NCBI GenBank assembly: GCA_902761955.1
Contig: CACWMM010000025.1
Coordinates: 1 to 24,315, forward strand
Direction of reading: 5' to 3'
DNA length: 24,315 nucleotides
Source: Parafannyhessea sp902761955
GTDB taxonomy: Bacteria > Actinomycetota > Coriobacteriia > Coriobacteriales > Atopobiaceae
Numbering within the stretch: the first letter of the stretch is position 1; each line of letters begins with the position of its first letter. Shown here piece by piece: positions 1 through 7,651 of the stretch. The notes below the pieces were generated by a model, which was given only the letters and a program-made list of their open reading frames with translations, did no database searches and had not been told where the DNA came from. Made by a program: the position numbers and the translations under genes.

Positions 1-935
1 GCCACGTCCTTCTCGTCCTGAGACATAAGCTCTTTAATGGATTCCGCACCAAGGTCCGGGTCTCCCAGGCCAAACACCAGCTCGTTTGCGAACGCCTCCG
101 CAGAGGGAATGCGCTGCGTGGGGTTGGGATCGAGCGCCTGCATGATGACCTCCTCGGCCATGCCCGCAAGCGTCGGGTCCAGCTTGGAGAGCGCCACCTT
201 GGGGCCGCGCTCGATCTTGCGCAGGGACTCCTCGGCCGTCTTCGCCGCAAAGGGGTTCTGGCCGGTCAGGGCCTGCCAGACCACGACCGCGAGAGAGAAG
301 ATGTCCGCGCGCTCGTCAACTAGGTCGCCCTCGATCTGCTCAGGCGGCATGTAGCCCACGGTGCCGCCGCGCGCCCCGCCATAGCCGGCGGCCGAGGCCA
401 GCATGGCCATGCCAAAGTCGCAGAGCTTTATGGCACCCGAATGCTCGATCATGATGTTCGTGGGCTTGATGTCCAGATGCAGCACGCGGTTCTCGTGCGC
501 GAAGGACAGGGCGCTCGCCACGGATTGCACCAGGTAGGCGCATTCGTCGTTTGTGAGCGTGCCACCTTCCACGCGTGCGAGGAAGTCCGCGAGCGTGAGG
601 CCGTCGACGTATTCCATAACGAGGTACGCGTTTGCGCGGTCCACCTCGAAGTCGTACATGGTGACGATGTTGGGGTGCGCCAGCATGCTGGCCGTGCGGG
701 CCTCTGCAAGCGCCTCGCTTATGGTCGAGGCCGCCGCCCCGCCGCCCTGGCCCATGAGGGGGATCCGCTTGATGGCCACCCTGCGCTGCAGGCGCGTGTC
801 CCAGCAGGTGAGCACGGTGCCAAAGCCGCCCGCCTCGCCGGGCTTCATGACCCGGTAGCGGCCCAGCAGAAGCGACTGCCTGGTCTGCGGCTGGGCGGTT
901 CCCGTCTGATGTTGCAAGAAGTCCTGGTCCCCCAC
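1..935 (-). CDS. Serine/threonine protein kinase, C-terminus beyond window
   Basis: This is the first 311 residues of a Hanks-type protein kinase that phosphorylates Ser/Thr of unknown targets. Visible motifs are a Gly-rich loop (GEAGGFGTV, residues 33-41), the ATP-binding lysine in VAIK (K56), the catalytic loop HLDIKPTN (153-160, D155), DFG (173-175) and an APE-like PPEQ (197-200). The kinase domain ends near residue 285 and the frame stays open off the window edge, so any membrane or sensor region is not seen. I place the start at a GTG (935) because an AAGGA lies 7 bases before it (943-947); no ATG follows the upstream in-frame stop before the kinase core. The catalytic loop has HLD where HRD is usual, so it may be a non-RD kinase. 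It reads away from tRNA-Leu. The family call is firm, the start moderately so. Confidence 0.88.
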   Translation of the reverse strand, partial: MGDQDFLQHQTGTAQPQTRQSLLLGRYRVMKPGEAGGFGTVLTCWDTRLQRRVAIKRIPLMGQGGGAAASTISEALAEARTASMLAHPNIVTMYDFEVDRANAYLVMEYVDGLTLADFLARVEGGTLTNDECAYLVQSVASALSFAHENRVLHLDIKPTNIMIEHSGAIKLCDFGMAMLASAAGYGGARGGTVGYMPPEQIEGDLVDERADIFSLAVVVWQALTGQNPFAAKTAEESLRKIERGPKVALSKLDPTLAGMAEEVIMQALDPNPTQRIPSAEAFANELVFGLGDPDLGAESIKELMSQDEKDV

Positions 936-1108
936 GACGCCATCCTTGTCCGTTTGAGTTGCGTGTGCTGGCGCGATGAAGTGTCACGGCACGAACATTG
1001 TACTGTCGAGAAGGGCGCATCTGCCGTGACGCCACCCATTTCAGCATATGAAAGGTGTGAATGTGGTGTGACGACCCACGCCTTGGCGAAACTCTTCAAA
1101 ATTACCCA

Positions 1109-1138
1109 TTGCCAAACAGTGGCTGATGGTATTAGAAT
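1109..1138 (+). promoter_or_regulatory. Sigma-70-type promoter of tRNA-Leu
   Basis: A -35 TTGCCA (1109-1114) and a -10 TAGAAT (1133-1138) are separated by 18 bp. The tRNA 5' end lies 11 bp after the -10, as expected for a tRNA promoter. Confidence 0.65.
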
Positions 1139-1148
1139 GCTGACTCAC

Positions 1149-1235
1149 GCGGGCGTGGCGGAATTGGCAGACGCGTACGGTTCAGGTCCGTATGAGAGCA
1201 ATCTCATGAAGGTTCAAGTCCTTTCGCCCGCACCA
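1149..1235 (+). tRNA. tRNA-Leu (anticodon CAG)
   Basis: The 87-base gene includes an encoded CCA end. The acceptor arms gcgggcg (1149-1155) and cgcccgc (1225-1231) pair perfectly. The anticodon stem tacgg/ccgta encloses the loop ttcaggt, giving anticodon CAG (codon CTG). A long variable arm and the ggttcaagtcc T-arm fit a class II tRNA. Its 3' end is the integration target of the adjoining mobile element; the gene remains complete because the element carries an identical copy of the 3' part. Confidence 0.95.
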
Positions 1236-1236
1236 T
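1203..1236 (+). repeat. attL: left 34-bp direct repeat, tRNA-Leu 3' end
   Basis: The repeat begins ctcatgaaggttcaagtcc and ends cgcccgcaccat. It spans the tRNA T-arm, acceptor 3' strand, CCA and one more base. The copy at 8388-8421 is identical over all 34 bases. A further three bases to the left match with one mismatch (aat against aac). Confidence 0.93.
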
Positions 1237-1292
1237 AAAAATAAAGGGCGTTTCCGCAGGTAGATGGCACGAGGCCACAAGCGGGAACGCCC
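1237..1292 (-). terminator. Terminator of the integrase operon
   Basis: The arms gggcgtttccgc (1246-1257) and gcgggaacgccc (1281-1292) form a 12-bp stem with one wobble pair. Read on the minus strand, the stem is followed by a T-rich tract (complement of 1237-1245). It lies just after the integrase and could stop transcription from running antisense into tRNA-Leu. The 23-base loop is longer than usual. Confidence 0.55.
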
Positions 1293-1300
1293 TTCTCTTA

Positions 1301-1333
1301 TGCTCAGGCGCAAATCAGGCGCAAATTGCACCC
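1301..1333 (+). repeat. Left-end 11-bp repeats, probable integrase arm sites
   Basis: One perfect unit aaatcaggcgc (1312-1322) is preceded in register by a partial unit (1301-1311, last eight bases matching) and followed by a degenerate one beginning aaatt (1323-1333). The same unit occurs in tandem at the right end of the element (8224-8278) in the same orientation. In the excised circle the two clusters would flank the attP core. Confidence 0.75.
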
Positions 1334-1338
1334 GGCGA

Positions 1339-2571
1339 TTATGCCAAACTCCGTTCAGGGAGTCCCAGCGAGGACCCGGGCAGCCCGCCGTGGAACAGGC
1401 TGCTAACCTCGCTCATGGCCTTCCTCTTGCCGTCCGCGTTGGCGTGCATGTAGACGTTCAGGGCGACGTCTCCCGTCGCGTCGCCTATGAGGTCCTGAAT
1501 GTCCTTCACGTTCGCGCCGCGTCGCGCGAGGGAGCTTGCGAACGTGTGACGCAGGGTGTGCAGGCCGCAGACCCTAATTCCTATCCGCTTGCAGTACGAG
1601 GTCCACCACCTGCTGAAGTTGGCGGGGTGGATTCGGCCGCCCGTCGCGGACGTCACTACGGGAGTGAGCGCGTTCTGTGGCAGTCCGAGTTGGGAGAGGT
1701 GGACCTGTTGAGCCTTGGCCCACTGTAGGAGGCGGACCTGCAGGGGGCTTCCGGCTATGGGCAGGTACCGGTCACCCTTCACGGACTTCGGGCGCGTGAG
1801 CGCAAGCTCGTCCACCGTATAGGCCGCGTGGATGTGAATCTCCCCTCCGCGCAGGTCAATGTCTCCCCACGATAGGCCGAGCATCTCCTCGCGCCTGAGG
1901 CCGAGTTCCAGGCATAGCGTCGCGCCGATTCGGTGAGCGTCCGGCGTTCCGTCGTAGAGGTTGGCGACGAGGCACGCCGCGTCCGCGTCCGACAGCGGCT
2001 CCTTCTCCCTCGTGTCAACCTGCGGCTTGTCCTCGCGCTCCAAGAGGTCGCATGGGTTGGACTGTATGAGGCGACGCCTCACCGCCTTGGAGAGCATCTG
2101 CTGCAGTGTCGTGGCTATCTTCCGAGCCGAGGTGCCGCTCATCGGCCTATCGCTAAGGGTCGCCTCTCCGCTTACGAGACCGGCGTAGAAGGAGGCCACC
2201 TGCTGCGCGTTGAGGTCTTTGAGGAGCACGTTTCCGAGGCCCTTCTTGATTGTCCGCACCGCGACGTCATTGTTTCGCAAGGTGCCCGCTCGCGGCGGCT
2301 TCGCTGCGTTGCGTCGCTCCCTGAGCCACTCCTCTGCGTATTCGCCGACCGTCACGGAGTTGGCGTCTAGCGTGGATTGGTTCTGCAGTTCGAGGACGAA
2401 CCTGCGCAGCTCCTCCTTGGCCTGCGTCTTGCTCATGTCGTGGACCGTCCGGCTCGTCTTGCGATATTTGCCGGTGAGTGCGTCATAGCCGAGACTGACC
2501 TGAAGTTTCCAGTTCCTGCAGTTGCGCCCCTTTTCGAGGGCTATGAGCACTCCGTCGCTCTGCACTTTCAC
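1339..2571 (-). CDS. int: Tyrosine recombinase / phage-type integrase
   Basis: This 410-aa site-specific recombinase catalyses integration at the tRNA-Leu 3' end and, with a directionality factor, excision. Residues 1-65 resemble the small arm-binding N-terminal domain of Tn916-like integrases. Residues 73-175 form the core-binding SAM-like domain and 190-385 the catalytic domain. The catalytic set is R226 (GLRREE), a lysine in the SVKGDR turn (K265), H338 and R341 (HTLRHT) and nucleophile Y374 (NVYMHA). The usual second His/Trp position appears to be D364 (LIGD). The GTG start overlaps the upstream gene's stop as TAGTG, with GGAGGGG 6 bases ahead, so the two are translationally coupled. Its position beside attL and the nearby arm repeats support the role strongly. 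Confidence 0.95.
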   Translation of the reverse strand: MKVQSDGVLIALEKGRNCRNWKLQVSLGYDALTGKYRKTSRTVHDMSKTQAKEELRRFVLELQNQSTLDANSVTVGEYAEEWLRERRNAAKPPRAGTLRNNDVAVRTIKKGLGNVLLKDLNAQQVASFYAGLVSGEATLSDRPMSGTSARKIATTLQQMLSKAVRRRLIQSNPCDLLEREDKPQVDTREKEPLSDADAACLVANLYDGTPDAHRIGATLCLELGLRREEMLGLSWGDIDLRGGEIHIHAAYTVDELALTRPKSVKGDRYLPIAGSPLQVRLLQWAKAQQVHLSQLGLPQNALTPVVTSATGGRIHPANFSRWWTSYCKRIGIRVCGLHTLRHTFASSLARRGANVKDIQDLIGDATGDVALNVYMHANADGKRKAMSEVSSLFHGGLPGSSLGLPERSLA

Positions 2572-3758
2572 TAGAGACCCCTCCTCTCGTCCTCCACGTA
2601 GCCCTCAACCGTCGCGCGCTTGATGTGCGGATAGATCGCGAGAATCTCGTCCACGCTGCGCCCGCGCGCCGCCTCCCTGCGGGCGGCCTCCAACGTCGCC
2701 TGTTGGCACCTGCCGATGCGGCAGTACGACGCGCCGCCCATGATTGGCCTCCCGCACCGGTCGCAGGGGTGGACCTTGCCCGCGACTATGCACCTAACGA
2801 GTTCGCCGACGAGGTACGGCGCGCCGCTCTTCCTTAGCCTTAGGGTCGCCTGGTCAACGACGTACCCGCGCGGCTTGTCCTTGTACCTCTCCTCAATAAT
2901 CGACAGGAGCAGCGACGCAGCGAGCCGGTTGAGGTCTCCCTCGTCCGGACTGCCGTCCGGGAGCGTCCTCACCCACGGATGCGCCGGTTTTTGGTTCCCG
3001 TTGGCGTCGCACTCTATGAACCCCTTCATGGGGACCATAAGCCACCACCGACGCCCCTCCTCGTTATCGAACTCCAACAGCGAGGTGAGCTTTCCGGTGG
3101 GGTCATCCTTCTCGCCATAGTTGGCGAACCCGGTCGCGCCCCAGAGGAGCGGTTCACCCTCCGCGTTCTCGTCATTCCCAGTTGGATTTAGATCGAGACG
3201 CAGCGACGGCGGAGGGGTCAGCTCATACCAAGCCGAGAGAGGCCCGAGCTTGGGCCTGAGCTTCACCTCGTGGCTCGCGTCGCCTTGGGACACTAGCCCG
3301 AGGCCGGCGACGTAGCGCGCCGTCTCAATCGTCCCCAGCAGGGATTTGGGGTCTTTGTTGTCGGTGAGGTCCACGACGTACCTATCGCATGCTCCCCTCA
3401 GTGCCTCCATGCTTGGGAATAATATGGACGTCCCCTCGCTGCCGTAGGTAACCTCAAACGACGCCCGTTCGCCGGGCTTGGTGAGGCCGAGCTTGTCGCT
3501 AGAGAAAGTGATTGGACCGGGTAGGCAATCGTAGCCGAGTTCCTTTAGCCGTCGGGCGTCCTCCGAGTCGCGCGCGACGCTCACCGGCTCGCTGCATTCG
3601 AACTGGCGGCCGTACCTCGCTAGGAACTTCGGAAGCTGCTTCTCTACGAACACCTGTTTGTCGGGCCGCATGTCGAGCAGAGCCTGAAGCTCCTTCTCCG
3701 GGTTCGCCTTCTCCGGCGTACCCTTGCGGACTATCGCGAAAGCCCCGGACGCGCTCAC
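2571..3758 (-). CDS. Unknown element protein with C-terminal zinc ribbon and HTH-like tail
   Basis: This 395-aa protein is not recognised over most of its length. The C-terminus holds four cysteines, C332-x2-C335-x10-C346-x4-C351, followed by a basic helix and an HTH-like tail (about 367-390: RSVDEILAIYPHIKRATVEGY). The C-x4-C end and the helical stretch before the zinc site resemble the CGNR zinc finger with its ABATE partner domain, proposed DNA-binding regulators. That resemblance is by eye and weak. Residues 1-280 look soluble, with no signal peptide or membrane segment. The GTG start has AGAGG 8 bases upstream. It is the first gene of the integrase operon and lies where satellites and integrative elements often carry a master repressor or recombination regulator. 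I infer a DNA-binding role but cannot assign a function. Confidence 0.75.
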   Translation of the reverse strand: MSASGAFAIVRKGTPEKANPEKELQALLDMRPDKQVFVEKQLPKFLARYGRQFECSEPVSVARDSEDARRLKELGYDCLPGPITFSSDKLGLTKPGERASFEVTYGSEGTSILFPSMEALRGACDRYVVDLTDNKDPKSLLGTIETARYVAGLGLVSQGDASHEVKLRPKLGPLSAWYELTPPPSLRLDLNPTGNDENAEGEPLLWGATGFANYGEKDDPTGKLTSLLEFDNEEGRRWWLMVPMKGFIECDANGNQKPAHPWVRTLPDGSPDEGDLNRLAASLLLSIIEERYKDKPRGYVVDQATLRLRKSGAPYLVGELVRCIVAGKVHPCDRCGRPIMGGASYCRIGRCQQATLEAARREAARGRSVDEILAIYPHIKRATVEGYVEDERRGL

Positions 3759-3800
3759 GTACTCAACCTCTACGACTTAATAAATTTGACGCCTGGGTCT

Positions 3801-3829
3801 AAGGTAGCAGCAGCGCGGGCGGAGGTCAA
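3801..3829 (-). promoter_or_regulatory. Possible promoter of the zinc-ribbon/integrase operon
   Basis: On the minus strand TTGACC (complement of 3824-3829) and TACCTT (complement of 3801-3806) are 17 bp apart. The start codon is about 40 bp downstream. The -10 matches the consensus at only three positions. Confidence 0.4.
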
Positions 3830-3885
3830 GGGTACGACCGTAGAGCCTCGCTTTCCCGTGCGGCGAGGCGGAGCGGAGGTTTGTT

Positions 3886-4086
3886 TTGATTCGACTTCAG
3901 TTGGAACTTTTGCGGCGCGATATGTCGCAGCGCGAGCTTGCGAAGCGAGCGCACGTCAACGAGGCCAGTATCTCCCGCATTTGTCGCGGCAAAGAACCGG
4001 CTTACACAAAGCGCGGCGAGCGCATCGCAGCGGCCTTGGGGTGGACCGGTGACCCCGAGGGACTTTTCGAGGAGGTGGACGCATGA
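3886..4086 (+). CDS. XRE-family helix-turn-helix regulator
   Basis: This 66-aa Cro/CI-type DNA-binding protein is the first gene of the rightward operon, divergent from the integrase operon. Residues 5-50 hold the five-helix HTH, with MSQRELAKRAHVNEASISRI as helices 2-3. The TTG start is chosen because GGAGG (3875-3879) lies 6 bases ahead; an internal ATG (M13) would cut off the first helix. It has no extra domain for dimerisation or cleavage. By position it probably controls the divergent intergenic region 3759-3885, choosing between maintenance and excision/replication, like small regulators of phages and PICI satellites. The ATGA overlap with the next gene implies translational coupling. 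The family is clear; its regulatory target is inferred. Confidence 0.85.
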   Translation: MIRLQLELLRRDMSQRELAKRAHVNEASISRICRGKEPAYTKRGERIAAALGWTGDPEGLFEEVDA

Positions 4087-4274
4087 GGGGTGAGCACGTC
4101 GAGCCTCCCGTTTGCCCGCTGACCGGCGAGGAGTGTAGGGGCGCGCGCTGCGCCGTCGCCGTCGCCGTCAAGCGTGGGGAAAAGAACGGCCTCGTCTACT
4201 GGTCCTGCGGCCTCGTCCGGGCCGGGCGCGACGATGCCCGCACGGTCGTGGACATTTCGAGGATTGAGGGGTAG
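4083..4274 (+). CDS. Small cysteine-containing unknown protein
   Basis: This 63-aa protein is not recognised. Its ATG overlaps the stop of the XRE gene as ATGA, and 3 bp separate its stop from the next start, which places it within the operon. Four cysteines (CPLTGEEC, then ARC and SCG) suggest a small metal-binding knuckle, with WSCG near residue 41. There is no signal peptide or membrane segment. Codon use matches its neighbours, which supports it being real. Confidence 0.6.
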   Translation: MRGEHVEPPVCPLTGEECRGARCAVAVAVKRGEKNGLVYWSCGLVRAGRDDARTVVDISRIEG

Positions 4275-4277
4275 CCA

Positions 4278-4700
4278 ATGAGGAGTAAGGAAAACGCCCG
4301 GTGTGCCGAGGACCTAGGAAATCAGCAGCACACCGAGCGTGTCAACAACGGCTTAGAGGCCGCTGCGAACGATTCTAGCGCAACTCCTGCGGCCGTTTCG
4401 TCCGCAGACGAGGAGGCCCTGCGCCTCGCGCGGGAGTGGAGAGTCGGCAAGGGCCGCGTCTGGTCGTGGTGGGTGGGCCGGCTTCAGGAGCGGCTCGCGA
4501 GTGGCAAAGGGTACGCGTCCATGCGGAGCTTCACGGATGACGTGGGCCAGAACCACGACTTCGTGGACGATGACGGGCAAAAGGTTTCCGTCCCGCATGA
4601 CCGTGGCCTTGGGCGAGGGATTGCGCTGCTCATGGTCGAGGAGCACCCCGAGTTTCGTCCGCTGTTCCGCATGAGGGGGGCGAGCGATGATGTGCGCTAA
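4278..4700 (+). CDS. Unknown element protein, 140 aa
   Basis: This soluble protein of 140 residues is not recognised. The ATG has GAGGGG about 7 bases upstream, partly in the previous stop region. Residues 1-45 are low-complexity and polar, probably disordered. The rest (46-140) is Trp- and Arg-rich (ARE WRVGKGRVWSWWVGRL) and carries an acidic DFVDDDGQK stretch. It overlaps the following excisionase-like gene by 14 bp, consistent with operon coupling. Its place between regulators and the replication gene suggests a DNA-metabolism accessory role, but nothing in the sequence proves that. Confidence 0.65.
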   Translation: MRSKENARCAEDLGNQQHTERVNNGLEAAANDSSATPAAVSSADEEALRLAREWRVGKGRVWSWWVGRLQERLASGKGYASMRSFTDDVGQNHDFVDDDGQKVSVPHDRGLGRGIALLMVEEHPEFRPLFRMRGASDDVR

Positions 4701-4935
4701 CGCGCAGACTACCGCTGCGACCACCGACGTCCCGTCAGGGTCCACCTCCACCGCGTATGTGCCGTTCGCGGACCTCCCGGACGTACTCACCACGGAGCAG
4801 GCCGCCGCCGCGCTTCAAGTGGACTGCAAGACCGTCCGCAGCATGGTCCGTCGCGGAGAGCTGCGAGGCGTTCGCTGCGGCCGGCTCATTCGCATCCCAA
4901 AGGCCGCGCTGGTCGCGTTCTGCGGAGGCGAGTAG
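4687..4935 (+). CDS. xis: Excisionase-family helix-turn-helix protein
   Basis: This 82-aa protein has a MerR/excisionase-type winged HTH in residues 33-80: LTTEQAAAALQVDCKTVRSM is the HTH and GRLIRIPKAALVAF the wing and final helix. Proteins of this family bend att DNA and turn integrases toward excision. In an element with a tyrosine integrase this is the best candidate recombination directionality factor, although the same fold also serves as a transcription factor. The first 30 residues are Thr/Ala-rich and probably flexible. Two consecutive ATGs (4687 and 4690) are possible starts. The stop overlaps the primase-helicase start as TAGTG. Confidence 0.75.
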   Translation: MMCANAQTTAATTDVPSGSTSTAYVPFADLPDVLTTEQAAAALQVDCKTVRSMVRRGELRGVRCGRLIRIPKAALVAFCGGE

Positions 4936-7160
4936 TGGAGGGGCGTTTCGAGCGGCAGGCGGCCGTTTACGCCTCTGCGGACAACGGCAACGGAGAGGCG
5001 GGTCGCAACTCCTACCTCTACAAATTCGCCTGTTCGCTCAACGCCCGCAGCGTGCCGGAGGCCGATGCGCTCACGATCATCTGCGAGGAGAACGAGACCG
5101 TCTGCAGGCCTCCGCTACCGGAGCGAGAGGCGAGGAAATGCGTAGAATCAGCCTACGCGAATCCCGGGGGCTTTAGCCCGGAGGTTGCCGCCAGATGCGG
5201 CGACGCGGTGGCGGATGGCCGTGCCGGGCGTATTTCCTCAGGACAGGTTGGCGGCATGGCTCCTCGTCTGATTGATGGGGTGGACCTCTCCGGCGTGGAG
5301 CTTCCCGAGCCTCCGGACCTCACACGCGCCGAGCAGCTGCACGCCCAGTTCTCCTCAATGTTCAGGCCGGGTGAGCTTGTCAACGTCATCACGGAGTCGG
5401 CCGGCGTGGAGCCTCGCGGCGCGGGCCAGATGGTCCCCGCATCATCCGTGGCCGACCCGGATGCGGCCGAGGTGCTTCTCTCCCTCGCGGACGGCGATGC
5501 GGGCGCGTGGGTGCGCTGCAACCCGACCGACGGAGATCACGAGAGCCACGGCAAGAAGGCGGAGTGCGACGCGGACGTGACCCGATTCGGGAACGTTCTG
5601 GTCGAGAGCGACCCGGACGCCGCCGAGATGGACGCCGGGCAGCTCGTGGAGGCCAAGCGCGAGCAGCTGCGCCGGATTGTCGCCCTGCGCCTGCCGTGCG
5701 CGTGCGTGGTGGACAGCGGGCACAAGAGCGTCCACGCCCTCGTGCGCGTCGAGGACCCCGGCGAGATGCTCAGCCGCGCCGAGTGGGAGCGCAGGCGCGA
5801 CCTCGTGTATGCCGTGTGCGATGCGAACGGGCTTCCTCATGACCCGGCGTGCAAGAACCCGAGCCGCCTCACGCGCCTTGCGGGAGCCGTTCGCGGAGAA
5901 AGCGAACAGACCCTGCTCGCGACGGGCATAGGCGCGGCCACGTTCGCGGAGTGGGCCGCTTGGGTCCGCGAGGTGGGCGAGGAGAGCGGCTACAGGCCCA
6001 GCGTCCCCGGTCCCGTCAGGTTCAGCTCGTGGCAGGAGGACCCGCCGAGGCTTGCCCCGGTGCTTATAGAGGGCTTCCTCCGGGAGGGCGCGCTCGCATA
6101 CCTCAACGGCGGGAGCAAGAGTTTCAAAACGTGGATGGCTCTGAACTTGGCCGTGAGCATCTGCGCCGGCGCGGACTTCCTGGGCCACTCCTGTGAGCGC
6201 GGCCGCGTGCTCTACCTTGACTTCGAGATGCAGAAGGGGAGCCTCTACAGGCGTATCGGCGAGATCGTGCGATACCGTTCCGGCTTCCTCAATGCGCCGG
6301 ACTACGAGGCGGCGTGCGGCGAGAACCTCTACCCGTGGAGCCTGCGCGATTACGTCGCCCCGTTGGACGAGTTGGAGCGCGACGTCGTGCATTACGCCCG
6401 AGCGATGGCCGAGGCGCAGGGACAGCCCGCAGAAGGCTTCTTCAAGCTCATCGTCATTGACCCGCTGTATATGGTCGAGATGGGCGACGAGAACAGCGCA
6501 ACCGACATGGCCGCGCTGTTCCGCGTCGTGCGACGCATTCAGCGCAGGCTTGGCAGCGCGTGCCTTCTGGTCCACCACCACCCCAAGGGCGCGGCAGGTG
6601 CCAAGGACGCAATTGACCGAGGCGCGGGCAGCGGCGCAATCGGGCGCAACGGCGACGCCCTGCTAGACGTCAGCCCCCTATTCCTTGACGAGGAGCACCA
6701 ACAGCTGCTCAACGAACGATACCGCCGGTACGATATCGGCGAGAACGCGCTCGCGTACCGCGTCGAGGGGGTCGTGAGGGACTTCCCGCGCTTCCGCAGC
6801 ATTGACGTCGTGTGGACCTATCCCGTCCATACCGTTGCGAGCACCGGAGACCGCCTAGGAGAGTGCAGCCTGCGCGGCGCGGACATGAGGGCCGAGGCCA
6901 ACGCCAAGAGCAGGGACGCGGGCAGTAGGCGGCACGAGGCTATAGCACGGGCAACGCGGCAGGCACTTTCCGACTGCCTAGCGGCCGGAGAGGAGCCGAC
7001 AAAGGCGACCGTCTATGATGCCGCGACTTGGGGCGAGGGTACGGGAGATATCAACTACAAGCAGTTCGAGCGATTCTTCGAGGCCAAGAACCGCGACTGG
7101 TTCCCGTTCCGGTCCACCCATTCGGCCGGTAATACATGGATCGTGGAGGAAATCGAATAG
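4935..7160 (+). CDS. Replication protein: primase fused to RepA-like helicase
   Basis: This 741-aa protein joins a primase and a replicative helicase and would start replication of the excised element. Residues 20-80 resemble a PriCT-type helical domain. Residues 130-345 resemble an archaeo-eukaryotic-type primase, with acidic FGNVLVESDP (218-227), the S-x-H strand SGHKSVHALV (261-270) and the later SRLTRLAGAV (310-319). Residues 365-640 are a RecA-fold ATPase of the RepA/AAA_25 type: Walker A GGSKSFKT (392-399), Walker B LIVIDP (505-510) and VHHHPKG (546-552). The tail (655-741) is basic and unassigned. The GTG start is fused to the previous stop (TAGTG) with GGAGG 6 bases ahead. It is followed by a hairpin-rich non-coding stretch. 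The helicase part is certain, the primase part likely. Confidence 0.88.
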   Translation: MEGRFERQAAVYASADNGNGEAGRNSYLYKFACSLNARSVPEADALTIICEENETVCRPPLPEREARKCVESAYANPGGFSPEVAARCGDAVADGRAGRISSGQVGGMAPRLIDGVDLSGVELPEPPDLTRAEQLHAQFSSMFRPGELVNVITESAGVEPRGAGQMVPASSVADPDAAEVLLSLADGDAGAWVRCNPTDGDHESHGKKAECDADVTRFGNVLVESDPDAAEMDAGQLVEAKREQLRRIVALRLPCACVVDSGHKSVHALVRVEDPGEMLSRAEWERRRDLVYAVCDANGLPHDPACKNPSRLTRLAGAVRGESEQTLLATGIGAATFAEWAAWVREVGEESGYRPSVPGPVRFSSWQEDPPRLAPVLIEGFLREGALAYLNGGSKSFKTWMALNLAVSICAGADFLGHSCERGRVLYLDFEMQKGSLYRRIGEIVRYRSGFLNAPDYEAACGENLYPWSLRDYVAPLDELERDVVHYARAMAEAQGQPAEGFFKLIVIDPLYMVEMGDENSATDMAALFRVVRRIQRRLGSACLLVHHHPKGAAGAKDAIDRGAGSGAIGRNGDALLDVSPLFLDEEHQQLLNERYRRYDIGENALAYRVEGVVRDFPRFRSIDVVWTYPVHTVASTGDRLGECSLRGADMRAEANAKSRDAGSRRHEAIARATRQALSDCLAAGEEPTKATVYDAATWGEGTGDINYKQFERFFEAKNRDWFPFRSTHSAGNTWIVEEIE

Positions 7161-7165
7161 CGGCA

Positions 7166-7270
7166 AAGGGGTCCCCTCCCCCTTATATATAGAGGGAGGA
7201 GGGTACCCCTCCCCACGGAGGGCACGGCAACAGGGCCTTGCCGTTGCCCGTACCCCCGCTGTGGGGAACA
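7166..7270. other. Nested inverted repeats after the replication gene, candidate origin
   Basis: Directly after the primase-helicase gene is a GC-rich stretch with three kinds of fold. Arms cctccc (7175-7180) and gggagg (7194-7199) flank a TATATA-containing loop. A strong hairpin pairs acggcaa (7224-7230) with ttgccgt (7238-7244) and extends one bulge further. Outer arms tccccac (7210-7216) and gtgggga (7261-7267) enclose that hairpin. None is followed by a T-tract, so a terminator is unlikely. A replication origin, primase site or structured RNA is possible; the role is inferred from position. Confidence 0.45.
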
Positions 7271-7340
7271 ACGTGGAGACCCCGGTATCCCGCTCCCCGT
7301 GGGAGGGTGGGAGACCGGCGGGAAAAGATTGGAGTATACG

Positions 7341-7589
7341 ATGGACAATGACTATAGCGAGAGAGTGGACGAGATTCTGGACAACTGCGGGCTTGTCGGT
7401 GAATACGTGGATGTGGACGAGGGCGAGTTTAGGGTGCGCGATGGGCGGAGCCTGCTCAGACCTTTGGCGCGGGAGATAGCCACTCTGGAGGTGGACCTCA
7501 GACAATGCACGCGCCGAGATGCTAGGTACTTCAACCTCCTGAGAGCCTATGAGAGCGCGTTGAAGGCGTTGAAGCAGTGTTGCAGGTAG
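7341..7589 (+). CDS. Unknown element protein, 82 aa
   Basis: This 82-aa acidic protein is not recognised. The start at 7341 is chosen because GGAG lies 6 bases upstream (7331-7334); an in-frame GTG at 7299 lacks such a site and would run into the structured region. The first half is acidic (DNDYSERVDEILDNCG, EYVDVDEGEF). The second half looks like one long amphipathic helix (ARE IATLEVDLRQ, NLLRAYESALKAL), which could be a coiled coil. It is the last gene of the rightward arm and is followed by a terminator. Confidence 0.65.
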   Translation: MDNDYSERVDEILDNCGLVGEYVDVDEGEFRVRDGRSLLRPLAREIATLEVDLRQCTRRDARYFNLLRAYESALKALKQCCR

Positions 7590-7624
7590 ATAGGCGCATG
7601 AGACAATAGACCGCCTGATTCAGG

Positions 7625-7651
7625 CCCTCCGGAAGCCCCGGGGGGTCTTTT
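7625..7651 (+). terminator. Terminator of the element's rightward operon
   Basis: CCCTCCGG (7625-7632) pairs with CC plus GGGGGG (7638-7645) with one G-U pair around the 5-base loop aagcc. It is followed by tctttt. Confidence 0.7.

Noticed and set aside
340..1047. Long open frame on the minus strand over the kinase gene
   Set aside because: It is a shifted reading of the kinase; the kinase motifs are all in another frame, continuous from 935 to the window edge.
441..1238. Plus-strand open frame running through the kinase and tRNA-Leu
   Set aside because: It covers a tRNA and lies antisense to a clear kinase, with no ribosome site.
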